64,000 nucleotides of DNA from an uncultured Akkermansia sp. (GTDB lineage: Bacteria > Verrucomicrobiota > Verrucomicrobiia > Verrucomicrobiales > Akkermansiaceae): positions 36,667 to 100,666 of the forward strand of contig CANQGG010000002.1 of NCBI GenBank assembly GCA_947601655.1, read 5' to 3'. Under the pieces are notes generated by a model, which did no database searches, was not told the origin of the DNA, and saw only the letters and a program-made list of their open reading frames with translations. The position numbers and the translations under genes are program-made. Position 1 is the stretch's first letter. The number at the start of each line of letters is the position of its first letter. Shown here piece after piece: positions 17,788-27,479 of the stretch.

Positions 17788-17830
17788 TTTTAGTTTTCGT
17801 GAAGGAGAGTCGTTCTTTTTCTTGCATGCC

Positions 17831-18673
17831 ATGGCTGCATTTCCCATCATCGGAATCCTCGCGCCGTATCGCAACAAAGAATGCCTACGGACACTTGAGG
17901 AAATTCAGGAGGGGTGCGAGCGGCGATCCCTTCGCGCATTTGAGCTAGGTAGATGCACGGCTGATTCTATTCGGCCGGATGTGCTCATATGCCTGGGCGG
18001 AGATGGCACAATTCTTTCCGCGGCTGCGCAAGCTGCTCGCAATGGCTGCGTCATTGCGGGAGTGAATATGGGGCACCTTGGTTTTTTGAGCGCGTGTGGA
18101 TGCGAGGAGGTTGAGTTGATGCTGGATGCTGTGGCGAGTGGGGGGTACAGTGTGGATGAGCGCAGCATGCTTCAGGTTACGCAGAGGGGGCTTGGGAAAA
18201 GGGAGACCAAGGAGAGGATATCTTACCTTGCTCTGAATGAGGTGGCACTTATGCGCGCACAAACTGGCAAAATGATTGATGTGGATGTGGAGCTTGACGG
18301 ATCTCTGCTGAATCGCTATCATGCTGATGGTGTACTTGTGGCTACTCCCACAGGTTCGACGGCTTATTCACTTTCAGCGGGGGGGCCGCTACTCTGGCCT
18401 TCAGCAGAGCTGATGTGTCTCACGCCTATCTGCCCGCACAGCCTCACCAATCGCTCAGTGGTGCTGCCGGATAGCGTGGAAATCACGCTGCGTCCGCGGG
18501 AGCGACGAGGTCGTTCCGGTGAGTCTCTCATCTTCTCTACTGATGGGCAGGCTACGCACAGCATTCCATTGAATGCGGAACTCATCATTTGCAAGGCTCC
18601 TGTTTCTCTGCGTCTACTCTCTCTTCCCGGTAGCGACTACGCCGCGCGTCTTCGTGCCAAGCTTGGTTGGTGA
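17831..18673 (+). CDS. nadK: NAD kinase
   Basis: A 280-residue NAD/ATP-NAD kinase. Core motifs: CLGGDGTILSAA (GGDGT), GVNMGHLGFLS, ALNEVALMR (NE motif) and the long YHADGVLVATPTGSTAYSLS stretch. It makes NADP from NAD. The ATG at 17831 (MAAFPIIGIL) gives the expected N-terminus; a GTG at 17774 in the same frame would overlap argB by 14 bases and add a non-conserved segment. It probably shares the corA-argB transcript. Confidence 0.94.
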   Translation: MAAFPIIGILAPYRNKECLRTLEEIQEGCERRSLRAFELGRCTADSIRPDVLICLGGDGTILSAAAQAARNGCVIAGVNMGHLGFLSACGCEEVELMLDAVASGGYSVDERSMLQVTQRGLGKRETKERISYLALNEVALMRAQTGKMIDVDVELDGSLLNRYHADGVLVATPTGSTAYSLSAGGPLLWPSAELMCLTPICPHSLTNRSVVLPDSVEITLRPRERRGRSGESLIFSTDGQATHSIPLNAELIICKAPVSLRLLSLPGSDYAARLRAKLGW

Positions 18674-19246
18674 GTCCTTTTTTGCTGGATGCAGATTTAT
18701 GGACGCGGTTGCGTGGCACATATAAATCCTTTTGTATGGTGGTATACGTTAAAGCCTCCGTTCACAGTAACGAAAGCGGCTGTTTCTTACATGGAAGAGA
18801 TGGAATTTGCCGTTGTTTTGAGGACGGCACTGTGTGTTACCTTCACGGAAGGTACGGAGAAAAGTCGGGAATGCTCTGCAGGACTACTCGTCGAAGATGG
18901 CTTGTAGGGATTTGTTCTACATTACCCGCGCAGTTTCGCACTTACCCCAAAATTCATCCCTAGCATGATGAAGTATTTTCAGGGGTATTTTCGTGTGTCT
19001 ATGTGAGGTATGCTTCGATTTTCTCATTTTTGCTCCGAAGTGCCCCTTTGAGGAGCTTTTCTTCGAAAGGACGTTTTGCAGGAAGGCGGAACAATTTTCC
19101 GTCAAAGGTCCGGCGTCGACGGGGAGTCGAAGGAGAAGGGATCAGTTGTGAGTGTCGCAGCGCAGAGTGCGACAAAGTGAGGCGCTTTGGTCGTCATCTT
19201 CGTTGTCCACACTCTGGAAACTGAACTTGCAATAGTGTGGAGGGAA
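18674..19246. other. Intergenic region between nadK and pilT
   Basis: 573 bp without a convincing gene, between the convergent ends of nadK and pilT. A 72-codon plus-strand frame (18689-18907) reads somewhat protein-like but has no promoter or Shine-Dalgarno and I do not recognise it. Perfect hairpins occur at 18840-18857 (TACCTTC/GAAGGTA), 19153-19174 (TGTCGCA/TGCGACA) and 19207-19240 (CCACACT/AGTGTGG, just past the pilT stop). None has a U-tract. Confidence 0.5.
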
Positions 19247-20341
19247 TCAAGCGCCACCAGCATTGGCAATAGCGGCATCTTCCGGCGGTAGGAAGTTCTT
19301 GAATCGTGCTTTGTCAATGGCTTTCATATAAGCCTCCTGCGGTGAGACAAGACCTTGCTGAAGCTTTTGCCAGATGGCATCATCCATGAACTGCATGCCC
19401 AGCGCTTTTCCTGATACGATAACATCGGAGAGTTTCTGAGTGGCGCCTTCGCGGATGATGGCGGAGACGGCAGGCGTGGCGAAGAGAATTTCATTTACTG
19501 CTACGCGCCCTGGTTTGTCGCAGCGTTTCATGAGCAGTTGCGCCACTACACCCCGCAGGGATCCGGCAAGCATTGTGCGAGCCTGCGCTTGTTGCTCGGC
19601 GGGAAAGACATCGATGATACGGTCGACCGTCTTGCGTGCGTTGTTGGTGTGCAAAGTGCCGAAGACAAGTAATCCTGTTTCGGCGGCAGTGAGGGCGAGG
19701 GAGATGGTTTCCAGATCACGCATCTCACCTACGAGAACGATATCCGTATCTTCACGAAGGGAGGCGCGAAGACCATCCGCGAAGGAAGGAGTGTTTGTTG
19801 GTACCTCTCGCTGAGTGATAAGACTCTTTTTTGAGGGATGTACGAATTCGATAGGCTCCTCAATGGTGATGATGTGGCGAGAGAAGTTTGTGTTGATGAA
19901 GTCGATAAGGGCGGCGAGAGTGGTGGATTTACCTGAGCCAGTGGGGCCTGTGACGAGCACTAGACCCGAGCGCATTTCGCCGAAACGTTTGATTTGTTCG
20001 GGTACATTGAGCTGTTCAAGGGTGAGGATTTTTGTAGGAATGATACGGAATACACAGCAATAACCGCGCTGCTGCTTCATGTAGTTGCAACGGAAACGGG
20101 AACTCTCATCCATTTCATAAGCAAAGTCGGCGTCGCCGCATTCTTCAAAGCTCTTCCATAGTTTCTCCGGGCAGATGGGTTGCATCAGTTCCACCATGTC
20201 CTCGTGCGAGAGCGTGTGTTCTTCAATGGGGGTGATATCGCCATGCACACGCAACTTTGGGGGCTGCCCCTCTGAGAGATGCAGGTCCGACCCTCCGAGT
20301 TCAACGAGCTTCTTGAAATAAGTGTGGATTTTAGGCTCCAT
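19247..20341 (-). CDS. pilT: PilT-type retraction ATPase
   Basis: A 364-residue hexameric ATPase of the GspE/PilT family. It has the N-terminal PAS-like domain with SDLHLSEGQPPKLRVHGDI, Walker A GPTGSGKSTT, the Asp box, Walker B LVGEMRDLETI, the TLHTNNA His box, and the C-terminal region around GMQFMDDAI. PilT proteins depolymerise type IV pili for twitching or DNA uptake. It lies 36 bp downstream of a second, longer PilT-type gene, likely in one operon, like pilT-pilU pairs. No assembly ATPase (PilB) or inner-membrane protein (PilC) is next to them. Confidence 0.92.
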   Translation of the reverse strand: MEPKIHTYFKKLVELGGSDLHLSEGQPPKLRVHGDITPIEEHTLSHEDMVELMQPICPEKLWKSFEECGDADFAYEMDESSRFRCNYMKQQRGYCCVFRIIPTKILTLEQLNVPEQIKRFGEMRSGLVLVTGPTGSGKSTTLAALIDFINTNFSRHIITIEEPIEFVHPSKKSLITQREVPTNTPSFADGLRASLREDTDIVLVGEMRDLETISLALTAAETGLLVFGTLHTNNARKTVDRIIDVFPAEQQAQARTMLAGSLRGVVAQLLMKRCDKPGRVAVNEILFATPAVSAIIREGATQKLSDVIVSGKALGMQFMDDAIWQKLQQGLVSPQEAYMKAIDKARFKNFLPPEDAAIANAGGA

Positions 20342-20377
20342 GGTATTGGGAAAATTTTGGGGATTAGCAGAAAAGGA

Positions 20378-21799
20378 TCATTGGGCGGCAGGTGCCGGTG
20401 CAGCAGGTTGCTCTGGGTGCGCTTTGAGGAAATTCTCCATACTGGTGAGATCGTTAGCACGCGTGATACATTCCTCAGCACTGATTGTTCCTGCAAGGTA
20501 GAGCTCCTGTAGAGCATCGTCCATGAGGCGCATGCCTTGTGCTTTGCCAGTTTGGATGATGCCCGGAATCATGAAAGTTTTACCCTCTCGGATACAGTTC
20601 GCCACTGCCGAAGTGTTTACCAACATTTCCAATGCCATTACACGGCCAGATCCGTCCTTTTTCGGCACAAGTTGTTGAGAGAGTACACCGCGCAGAGATT
20701 CCGAAACCATTACGCGAATGTGCTCGCGTTCCTCCACCGGGAAAGCATCCAGAATACGGTCAATTGTGCGAGAAGCGGAGCCAGTGTGCAGGGTGCCGAG
20801 TACCAAGTGACCCGTCTCAGCGGCTGAGAGAGCCAAAGAAATAGTTTCAAGGTTTCGCATGTCACCAACCATGATTACGTCCGGATCCTCACGGAGGGCG
20901 GCACGCAGCGCACGACCGAAGGATTCCGTATGACGGCGCACTTCGCGTTGGTTCACTTGACATCCGACGGGCTGGAAGACGAATTCAATAGGGTCTTCCA
21001 TGGTGATGATGTGGTCGTGTCGATCTTCATTGATAAATTGGATGATACTTGCCAGAGTGGTGGATTTGCCAGAACCTACCGAGCCTGTCACAAGGATCAG
21101 CCCATTGGTAAAGCGGGTGAGCGGCTTTACATATTGAGCTGGCAGGTTGATTTCTTCCATGGTGCGGATGCGGCTATTGATAATGCGGAATGCAAGGTCA
21201 TAGCCCAATCGTTGCTGCACAACAGAGGTACGGTAGCGACCATTGGCATTGGCATAGGCGAAGTCGAGATCGCCGAGTTCCTTGAGGCGAGTCCATTCTT
21301 TCTCGTCCAAGAAACTGTCGGCAAGTGCCTTGGTATCCTCTTTAGTTAGGATGGGAGCGCCTTGCCACATAGGTTGCAGTGCGCCGAAACGTCGCCATGT
21401 AGGTGCACAGGCTGTGGGCAAATGAATGTCAGAGCAATCGCACTCTATACCCTGCTGCAGGAAGGCGTCCACGTGCAGCCAGACGAGTACCATAAGTGGG
21501 CCAGCCTCCTGTTTGTAAATATAGGCGTGGTATTTACCGACGGAGCAGGAGGAGACAAAATCAACCGCTCCTTTCTCATCAAGAGTTTGGCGCTGCTGAT
21601 CCGTGGTGCAGCTTGTTACAAGTTTCTGCATATCCTCCGCACTCAGCGTGGGTGCATCAGGTTGGATGGGAGTGTAGACAGCAGCTTTCATCCAGTAGGG
21701 CTGCATACCAGTGCCCAAATAGAGAGCCGGACTAAGTATACTCTTGCTTAGCTCCAGGTAGCGCTCGACATTATCAAAGAGGGGAGGAGTATCACTCAT
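20378..21799 (-). CDS. PilT/PilU-like ATPase with duplicated N-terminal domain
   Basis: A 473-residue PilT-family ATPase, about 100 residues longer than usual. The extra length comes from two N-terminal domains of the same type: residues about 26-106 and 124-207 align with each other (for example the DEKGAVDFVSSCSVGKYHAYIY and KELGDLDFAYANANGRYRTSVV segments). Only the second carries the family SDIHLP motif. The ATPase core is intact: GSVGSGKSTT, MEDPIEFVF, VGDMRNLETI, TLHTGSA and GMRLMDDAL. The C-terminus ends in an Ala/Pro tail. A strong Shine-Dalgarno (AGGAAGGTGA, 21812-21803) fixes the start. Probably a PilU-like partner of the downstream PilT. Confidence 0.88.
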   Translation of the reverse strand: MSDTPPLFDNVERYLELSKSILSPALYLGTGMQPYWMKAAVYTPIQPDAPTLSAEDMQKLVTSCTTDQQRQTLDEKGAVDFVSSCSVGKYHAYIYKQEAGPLMVLVWLHVDAFLQQGIECDCSDIHLPTACAPTWRRFGALQPMWQGAPILTKEDTKALADSFLDEKEWTRLKELGDLDFAYANANGRYRTSVVQQRLGYDLAFRIINSRIRTMEEINLPAQYVKPLTRFTNGLILVTGSVGSGKSTTLASIIQFINEDRHDHIITMEDPIEFVFQPVGCQVNQREVRRHTESFGRALRAALREDPDVIMVGDMRNLETISLALSAAETGHLVLGTLHTGSASRTIDRILDAFPVEEREHIRVMVSESLRGVLSQQLVPKKDGSGRVMALEMLVNTSAVANCIREGKTFMIPGIIQTGKAQGMRLMDDALQELYLAGTISAEECITRANDLTSMENFLKAHPEQPAAPAPAAQ

Positions 21800-21802
21800 A
21801 AT

Positions 21803-21812
21803 TCACCTTCCT
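21803..21812 (-). promoter_or_regulatory. Strong Shine-Dalgarno of the PilU-like gene
   Basis: AGGAAGGTGA three bases before the ATG at 21799. It is one of the few strong ribosome-binding sites in this window and contrasts with the leaderless-type starts elsewhere. Confidence 0.8.
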
Positions 21813-21855
21813 ATTTAACACATTTAGAACCGGATTTCCAGATAAAATTTCTACT

Positions 21856-22737
21856 TCAGCAACCGCTGATTTGCCGACAAGCCTTCACCGTGTTGGACAT
21901 GAGCATCGCGATGGTCATGGGACCCACGCCTCCGGGCACAGGAGTGATGGCTGAGCAGAGTGGCTGTACATTGGGAAAATCTACATCCCCAACAAGGCGG
22001 TAACCGCGTGGAGAAGAAGCGTCTCTTACGCGGTTGATGCCTACGTCGATAACAACAGCGCCAGGTTTGATAAAGCTCGCTTTCACGAGCTGTGGTTTAC
22101 CAACAGCGGCTACGAGAATATCTGCACTGCGGCATACTTCCTCAAGTCCCTCTGTGCGAGAGTGGGCAATGGTGACGGTAGCATTTGATTCCTTGCCTAC
22201 CAGTAGAGAAGCCATCGGCTTGCCCACAATCATGCTGCGTCCCAGAACTACAGCATGTTTGCCAACGGTAGGAATGCCATAGGTTTTGAGTAGCTCCATG
22301 CAGCCGAGTGGGGTGCATGGTACAAAGCCGGAAGGATCGTCCAACACGAGCTTTGCCACGTTAACAGGGTGAAAACCGTCCACATCTTTGCGCGGATCGA
22401 TGTGACGGATAACTTCAGTTTCATCAATGTGAGAAGGCGGTGGACTCTGCACAAGGATACCATGGATGCGGGGGTCCTCGTTGAGCTTATGAATAAGATC
22501 TAACAGCTCGGTCTGCGTGGTTTCGGCCGATAGAACCCATTTTTGGGAGTAGATCCCCAGTTGTTCACAAGCTTTTACCTTTGAGTTCACATAGACTCGT
22601 GAGGCGGGATCATTCCCTACGAGCACGACGGCTAATCCAGGTGTATGACCGCTTTGGGTAAGTTGCGAAATGGTGTCAAGGAGGGCGTTACGAGTGAGCT
22701 CCGCCGTGCGTTTTCCATCCAGTATGGTTGTGGTCAT
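21856..22737 (-). CDS. folD: Methylenetetrahydrofolate dehydrogenase/cyclohydrolase
   Basis: A 293-residue bifunctional enzyme converting 5,10-methylene-THF to 10-formyl-THF. Signatures: [18 protein letters not shown] (with the catalytic Lys), [30 protein letters not shown] (NADP binding), VIDVGIN and [16 protein letters not shown]. The start at 22737 ([10 protein letters not shown]) matches the family; the 66-codon open extension overlaps the acyltransferase gene upstream and is not conserved-looking. It supplies the formyl donor used by fmt. Confidence 0.95.
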   Translation of the reverse strand: MTTTILDGKRTAELTRNALLDTISQLTQSGHTPGLAVVLVGNDPASRVYVNSKVKACEQLGIYSQKWVLSAETTQTELLDLIHKLNEDPRIHGILVQSPPPSHIDETEVIRHIDPRKDVDGFHPVNVAKLVLDDPSGFVPCTPLGCMELLKTYGIPTVGKHAVVLGRSMIVGKPMASLLVGKESNATVTIAHSRTEGLEEVCRSADILVAAVGKPQLVKASFIKPGAVVIDVGINRVRDASSPRGYRLVGDVDFPNVQPLCSAITPVPGGVGPMTIAMLMSNTVKACRQISGC

Positions 22738-22775
22738 TGTAACAATTCTTTGTTGAGGGTTGATAAGAAGAAGGC

Positions 22776-23411
22776 TCAACTGCCCATGAGAGTCTGTTCC
22801 AATAGCAAGCAGTAAGAAGATAGTTCCTCTCCCGCAACACCGCTTGGCACTGTGATCTGGGGGCAGATCTCCAGTTCCACCCGGGAGAAGGGAAGGGGAA
22901 TGTAGAAGCGGTCCCAAGTACGCATGCGCAAACAAGCTCCGAAGTGGATGCGTAGAGGGGTAATGGGGATGCCACTCATCGAGGCAAGTTTAATGACGCC
23001 CGGGTGACATTTGTAACGTGGGCCCTTTGGTCCGTCCGGGGTAATGCACATGCTCATCCCCTCGCGCAGTTCACGTAACATATCAATAAAGCCAACAGCT
23101 CCGCGACGTTGAGCAGAACCGCGCACGGTTCGCATGCCATAGTTGTTCGCCACTGTGGATAGCATAGTGCCGTCTTTACTGGCACTTGTGAGCATGCTCA
23201 TGCGGATTTCTCCATGGATCACGTAACGGTAATAATAGCAGGGAACAAAAATGCTGTTATGCCAGAGTGCAACGATGCTTTGTGTCGTGCGTAATTTTTC
23301 GGCATCCCCTCGTACCCGTTTTCTCAGAGTAAAGCATACGAGGGTGATGATCAGCCATAGAACATTTCCAAGCGGTTGCGACCACCATACCTGCCGGATT
23401 TCGTTACTCAT
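22776..23411 (-). CDS. DUF374 lysophospholipid acyltransferase-like protein
   Basis: A 211-residue protein of the DUF374 branch of acyltransferases. It has an N-terminal hydrophobic segment ([14 protein letters not shown]) and the family motifs [28 protein letters not shown] and [20 protein letters not shown]. The histidine in WHN replaces the HxxxxD of classical PlsC, as usual for this family. The likely role is acylation of lipid A or phospholipids at the inner membrane. The start at 23411 ([10 protein letters not shown]) is chosen because the upstream 23 codons reach towards the secretin gene. Confidence 0.85.
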   Translation of the reverse strand: MSNEIRQVWWSQPLGNVLWLIITLVCFTLRKRVRGDAEKLRTTQSIVALWHNSIFVPCYYYRYVIHGEIRMSMLTSASKDGTMLSTVANNYGMRTVRGSAQRRGAVGFIDMLRELREGMSMCITPDGPKGPRYKCHPGVIKLASMSGIPITPLRIHFGACLRMRTWDRFYIPLPFSRVELEICPQITVPSGVAGEELSSYCLLLEQTLMGS

Positions 23412-23460
23412 CGTGGTGTTGAGAAGAGAATTGCGAGGCGCCAATAGAAAAGAACAGAGA

Positions 23461-26001
23461 TTAGGAAGATGAAATCTCAAATTCTTGGGACGCAGAGGAA
23501 TGCTTTGGTGCTCCGGTTGGGGTGACTATGTTAACTTTTGCAAAAATCAGTAGCACGCGTTGTTTTTTCTTCGAGCCAGAGGAACGGAAAAGACGTCCCA
23601 CGAGCGGAAGATCTCCAAGCACCGGAACCTTGTCTTCATAGCTCACAACCTTTGCTTCCTTCATACCGCCCATCACCAACACACTCCCATCTCTCACCAC
23701 GAGCGAGGTATTAGTCACATAGCGCTTGAAGATAGGCTGCAGAATGTGGTTAGGGGTCAGTTCCACATACATGAGCTGGTCTTTTGTGTAGAGTCCTGCA
23801 TTGATCGGAGATCCCCAATCCACAAATCCCTCGAAATCATTGACATATGTGGTTATAGCCAAGCGAACATGCTCGCCGTCCGGTAACACTTCAGCATTGT
23901 GTACCTGCATGATGGAACCGACTCCTCCAACGTTATCTTCTTCTACCCCGTAGCGTACGAAGTCGGTGGGCATGGCGGGAGTGGCGATAGCTAAACCGCC
24001 TTTTCTATTCGTACTCCAATTTCCCGTACCGTTACCGCTGGAGTCTGTGTCTTCCTCGTCCTGATATGAGTTGGAAGTGGACAGGCGAGGAGGATCATAA
24101 TTGGTCGGGTAATAGAGTTCCTTGACATTGATGATAGAGGATTGTTCCTCACGTCCCGGGGAAAAGACAAGCTTCGGAGTGCTAAGAGTGTCCACGGCTC
24201 CTTTCTGGGAGAGCCCCCGCATGATCATGGTCACATCCGCTGTGGACCAAATGCCACGAAAACCAAAGATAGTGGGGGAGAGATCTTCCGTATGACTTCT
24301 TTGATACCCCGCCACAGACCCTTGAGCCAGCAGGTGTTCTATATCCGCCTTACCCGCCACATTGCGGATGGAACGCAATCCGCTGGTCACAGAGGGAGAG
24401 TTATCCTGAAGCTCACTACCGGAGGAGGTGATAAGAGGCATGCCTGTGGCAGCACTGGCGGTCTTTGCTGTGCCCCCACCAGTAAAGAGTCTGTCTCCTG
24501 CGCCGATATTGAGTAGCCATTCGAAACCAAGATCCTCCAGATCTTCCTGAGAGGTTTCCATCACAATGACGCTTATCACAATGACATCCTCGTTTAGAGT
24601 GCCGGATTCTGAGATGAGTTGCTCAATTTCCGCAACATTACCTAAGGTGTTGCGTATGGAGAGACGACGAGATCGGGCATCGTAGTTTGCACCAGCCCCT
24701 TTGGGGAAGGAGATGCCCATGCGCTTGAGGGCAACGACGGGATCCACTCGATTAACCTTCAGTCCACTGTCGGCGAAGGCATTTTCCTCATCGTCACCCT
24801 CTTCGTTCCCAGATCCTTCGTTGTCAAAGAAATGAGGCGGCACAGTATAAGCGCGATCCACGAGACGTCCAAAATTTTTACCGGAGTAAGTGAACTCCGC
24901 CCCAAGGGGGACGTAGTAAACGGCAAGGCTGAAGCGTTCAGCAACTTCGTTGAGAAGCTCTTTGAGGGAGAGATCTCCGTAGCGAAAGGATACGCGACGC
25001 TGCATGAGTTCTTTGTAGCCGGGGGTATCCTCCGATCCGAAGGAGCCGATAATATTGAGTTTGCGCTGCGAGGGGGCATTCTGATCTTGCTCGCGGCGTA
25101 GGAAAGACTGCAGGATTTCAATTACTTCACTGATAGAAGCATTTTCAACATTGATACTCGGGATGCGTATATTCTCAAATTGATTAGCCGAAGCGATCTC
25201 CTGTTCACTGGCGGTCGATTGAGCAGCCTGCTCAGTCGGTGTAGGAGTGCCCGGGACTGGCGCGTTTGGAAGGCTTTCATCGGAGGCATAAAGAGCATTG
25301 TCCCAAGAGGCGTCGACTTCCGAAAGGAGCTTAGAACGACGGGCATTATATGACGCCTTATGGTAGCTTTGTTTTTTTGCGCGTACTTGTTCCAATCCGC
25401 GCGCGGCAGCTTCGTTGTACCGATCGATGCGTAGTACGGCGCGGAAATTTTCCTCTGAGGCATCATAATTGGCAAGATCCAGCTGACCGAAAGCAAGAGT
25501 GAGTAAGCGGTTCACCTCTTCCACATCCCCGATATGTCGTGGTGTGAGTGCTGGATTTGTGCGCACGGGATCCTCTGTGTACGCAAGTTCGACTTTGGCT
25601 CGCCGGTTCTGCGGCGCCTGTTTAATAGCTTCTTTGAGAAAATCCAGCGCCTCTTCCACGCGCCCTACGCTCCGGTAATCGATAGCCCGAGCGACGAGAG
25701 CATCTGCCAGGCTTTCCCGAATAAATTGTTCCAATTTTGCGGTTGCCTTTCCTTTCGGCAGCACAGAGAGTGCATTTCGGTAATGCTCCACGGCTTCCGT
25801 ATAGCGTTTATCTGAGTACGCGTTGCGGGCCTGCTGAAGCTGCTGCATGGCATCCATAGCGGCCATGCGACGGTGGGCTGTTTCTTGGGAGGATACTGGT
25901 GTGTTCGGGGATTGTGCGAGACCCAGCGAGGACACAAGCACCCCCATACTGGAGATCCAGATTAGTGTGCTCCGTGTGCATGTCAAAAGGATTTTGCCCA
26001 T
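23461..26001 (-). CDS. Secretin with TPR N-terminus (Amuc_1098-like)
   Basis: An 846-residue outer-membrane secretin. A signal peptide (MGKILLTCTRSTLIWISSMG...) is followed by TPR-like helices (about residues 35-210), a Pro/Thr/Gln linker, N-type secretin domains (IRIPSINVENASISEVIEIL), and the C-terminal beta-barrel domain with SVLVMGGMKEAKVV and VPVLGDLPLVGRLFRSS. The latter is the secretin signature. This TPR-secretin layout is known from Akkermansia, where it is found with pilus-associated surface proteins. It would form the outer pore for the PilT-driven system 2-6 kb away. The start is uncertain: ATGs at 26043, 26016 and 26001 are in frame; a TAGAAT at 26020-26015 overlaps the 26016 ATG, so 26001 is preferred. 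Confidence 0.87.
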   Translation of the reverse strand: MGKILLTCTRSTLIWISSMGVLVSSLGLAQSPNTPVSSQETAHRRMAAMDAMQQLQQARNAYSDKRYTEAVEHYRNALSVLPKGKATAKLEQFIRESLADALVARAIDYRSVGRVEEALDFLKEAIKQAPQNRRAKVELAYTEDPVRTNPALTPRHIGDVEEVNRLLTLAFGQLDLANYDASEENFRAVLRIDRYNEAAARGLEQVRAKKQSYHKASYNARRSKLLSEVDASWDNALYASDESLPNAPVPGTPTPTEQAAQSTASEQEIASANQFENIRIPSINVENASISEVIEILQSFLRREQDQNAPSQRKLNIIGSFGSEDTPGYKELMQRRVSFRYGDLSLKELLNEVAERFSLAVYYVPLGAEFTYSGKNFGRLVDRAYTVPPHFFDNEGSGNEEGDDEENAFADSGLKVNRVDPVVALKRMGISFPKGAGANYDARSRRLSIRNTLGNVAEIEQLISESGTLNEDVIVISVIVMETSQEDLEDLGFEWLLNIGAGDRLFTGGGTAKTASAATGMPLITSSGSELQDNSPSVTSGLRSIRNVAGKADIEHLLAQGSVAGYQRSHTEDLSPTIFGFRGIWSTADVTMIMRGLSQKGAVDTLSTPKLVFSPGREEQSSIINVKELYYPTNYDPPRLSTSNSYQDEEDTDSSGNGTGNWSTNRKGGLAIATPAMPTDFVRYGVEEDNVGGVGSIMQVHNAEVLPDGEHVRLAITTYVNDFEGFVDWGSPINAGLYTKDQLMYVELTPNHILQPIFKRYVTNTSLVVRDGSVLVMGGMKEAKVVSYEDKVPVLGDLPLVGRLFRSSGSKKKQRVLLIFAKVNIVTPTGAPKHSSASQEFEISSS

Positions 26002-26060
26002 ACCAAGTAAGTGCATTCTACCAGATACCGTTTGCAAAGTCACTCACAAAGTCACTTGAG

Positions 26061-26099
26061 AAGGAAAAAAGATTGATGACCAATATTGCTTTTTTCCTT
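26061..26099 (-). terminator. Terminator after rarA
   Basis: An 11-bp perfect inverted repeat, AAGGAAAAAAG and CTTTTTTCCTT, lies directly after the rarA stop on the minus strand. The loop contains a second small dyad (ATTG/CAAT). The T-rich arm provides the U-tract. Confidence 0.7.
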
Positions 26100-26100
26100 T

Positions 26101-27459
26101 TCATTTTCCCTGTTGCAAAAAAATTCTGCGCAAGTGGTCAAGACGCTCAGCAATGCGGCTTTCCAGCCCATTGTTGGTTGGATGGTAGTAAGAGCGTCCC
26201 TCCGGAAGGTAAGCTTGGGGGACGTAGTGTTCCTCTCCGAAATCGTGGGCATATTTATAAGTGGTCTCTTCCACTGTCGCACCGCGCAGGCGTGCAAGTT
26301 TTTTGCGGGTAGGGGTGGCGATATGATCCGGGACAGCGAGAGTTTTTCCCTCTCTGACATCTTGCATGGCAGCTTCCAGGGCCATGTACGCGGAATTGCT
26401 CTTGGGGGCAGTGGCGATATAAACCGCAGCGTGGGCCAGTGGGATACGTGCCTCGGGCATGCCGACCATCTCCGCAGCGCGAGCGGCGGCGATGGCAACT
26501 CGCAGAGCATTGCTGTCTGCCAGACCTACATCTTCGCTGGCGCAGATGACGATACGACGAGCGATGAAGCGGATATCTTCACCAGCATTCAGCATGAAGG
26601 CAAGCCAGTAAAGAGCGGCATCTGGGTCACTGCCGCGCATGGATTTGATGAAGGCGGAAATGGTATCGTAGTGTCCATCCCCAGCACGGTCGTATCGCAA
26701 AGCCTTCTGCTGGATGGATTCCTCTGCCACGGACAGGGTAATGGCGATGCGCCCATTCTTTCCCGGAGGGGTGGAGAGAGCTGCTACTTCTAAAGCAGTG
26801 AGGGCTTTGCGAGCATCACCGTCCGCTTTGAGAGCCAGGTGCTGTAGAGCATTCTCATCTACATCGAGGGGCATCTTGCCCAGACCGCGAATTGAGTCGT
26901 TTTTTGCGCGTAACATGAGGGCTTCCAATTCTTCTGCCGGTACAGGTTCTAGCGGGAAAACCTGAGAGCGGGAGAGCATAGCCGAATTAATGGCAAAGAA
27001 GGGGTTCTCCGTGGTGGCACCAATGAAACGCACAGTGCCGCGCTCCAAATGAGGTAGTAGGACATCCTGTTGAGCTTTGTTGAAACGGTGCAGCTCATCG
27101 ACGAAGAGGATAGTTTTTTGCCTGTGGAGGGTGAGCCGTGCCTTAGCTTCTGCAATTTTGTCGCGAATTTCACTCACGTTGGATTCTACCCCATTAAGCA
27201 TCACGAAAAATGAGCTTGTTTGACGCGCAATAACATAGGCCAACGTAGTTTTTCCCACCCCTGGGGGACCGTAGAAAATAAGCGAGGAAAAGCGATCTGT
27301 TTCAATAGCTCGACGAAGTAGCTTGCCTTTTCCCAGGAGGTGCCGCTGCCCTGCCACCTCCTCTAATGTTTCTGGACGCATCCGCGCAGCGAGTGGCATG
27401 CCTTGCGTATCGGGGTACGCATCAGGTCCGATGCCATGCGGTGTGAAGAGATCATCCAT
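26101..27459 (-). CDS. rarA: Replication-associated recombination protein A (RarA/MgsA)
   Basis: A 452-residue AAA+ ATPase of the clamp-loader group, homologous to E. coli RarA and eukaryotic WRNIP1, acting at stalled replication forks. Walker A FYGPPGVGKTTLA, Walker B LFVDELHRFNKAQQD, sensor 1 IGATTENPFF and the C-terminal tetramerisation domain (GSDPDAALYWLAFMLNAGED, YKYAHDFGEEHYVPQAYLP) are all present. Its start lies 20 bases after the dynamin-like gene stop, so the two are probably co-transcribed. Confidence 0.95.
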   Translation of the reverse strand: MDDLFTPHGIGPDAYPDTQGMPLAARMRPETLEEVAGQRHLLGKGKLLRRAIETDRFSSLIFYGPPGVGKTTLAYVIARQTSSFFVMLNGVESNVSEIRDKIAEAKARLTLHRQKTILFVDELHRFNKAQQDVLLPHLERGTVRFIGATTENPFFAINSAMLSRSQVFPLEPVPAEELEALMLRAKNDSIRGLGKMPLDVDENALQHLALKADGDARKALTALEVAALSTPPGKNGRIAITLSVAEESIQQKALRYDRAGDGHYDTISAFIKSMRGSDPDAALYWLAFMLNAGEDIRFIARRIVICASEDVGLADSNALRVAIAAARAAEMVGMPEARIPLAHAAVYIATAPKSNSAYMALEAAMQDVREGKTLAVPDHIATPTRKKLARLRGATVEETTYKYAHDFGEEHYVPQAYLPEGRSYYHPTNNGLESRIAERLDHLRRIFLQQGK

Positions 27460-27479
27460 GAGTCAGAGAGGTGTTATTA

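Noticed and set aside
18689..18907. 72-codon plus-strand ORF after nadK
   Set aside because: Reads partly protein-like but has no promoter, Shine-Dalgarno or recognisable motif; listed only under the intergenic region.
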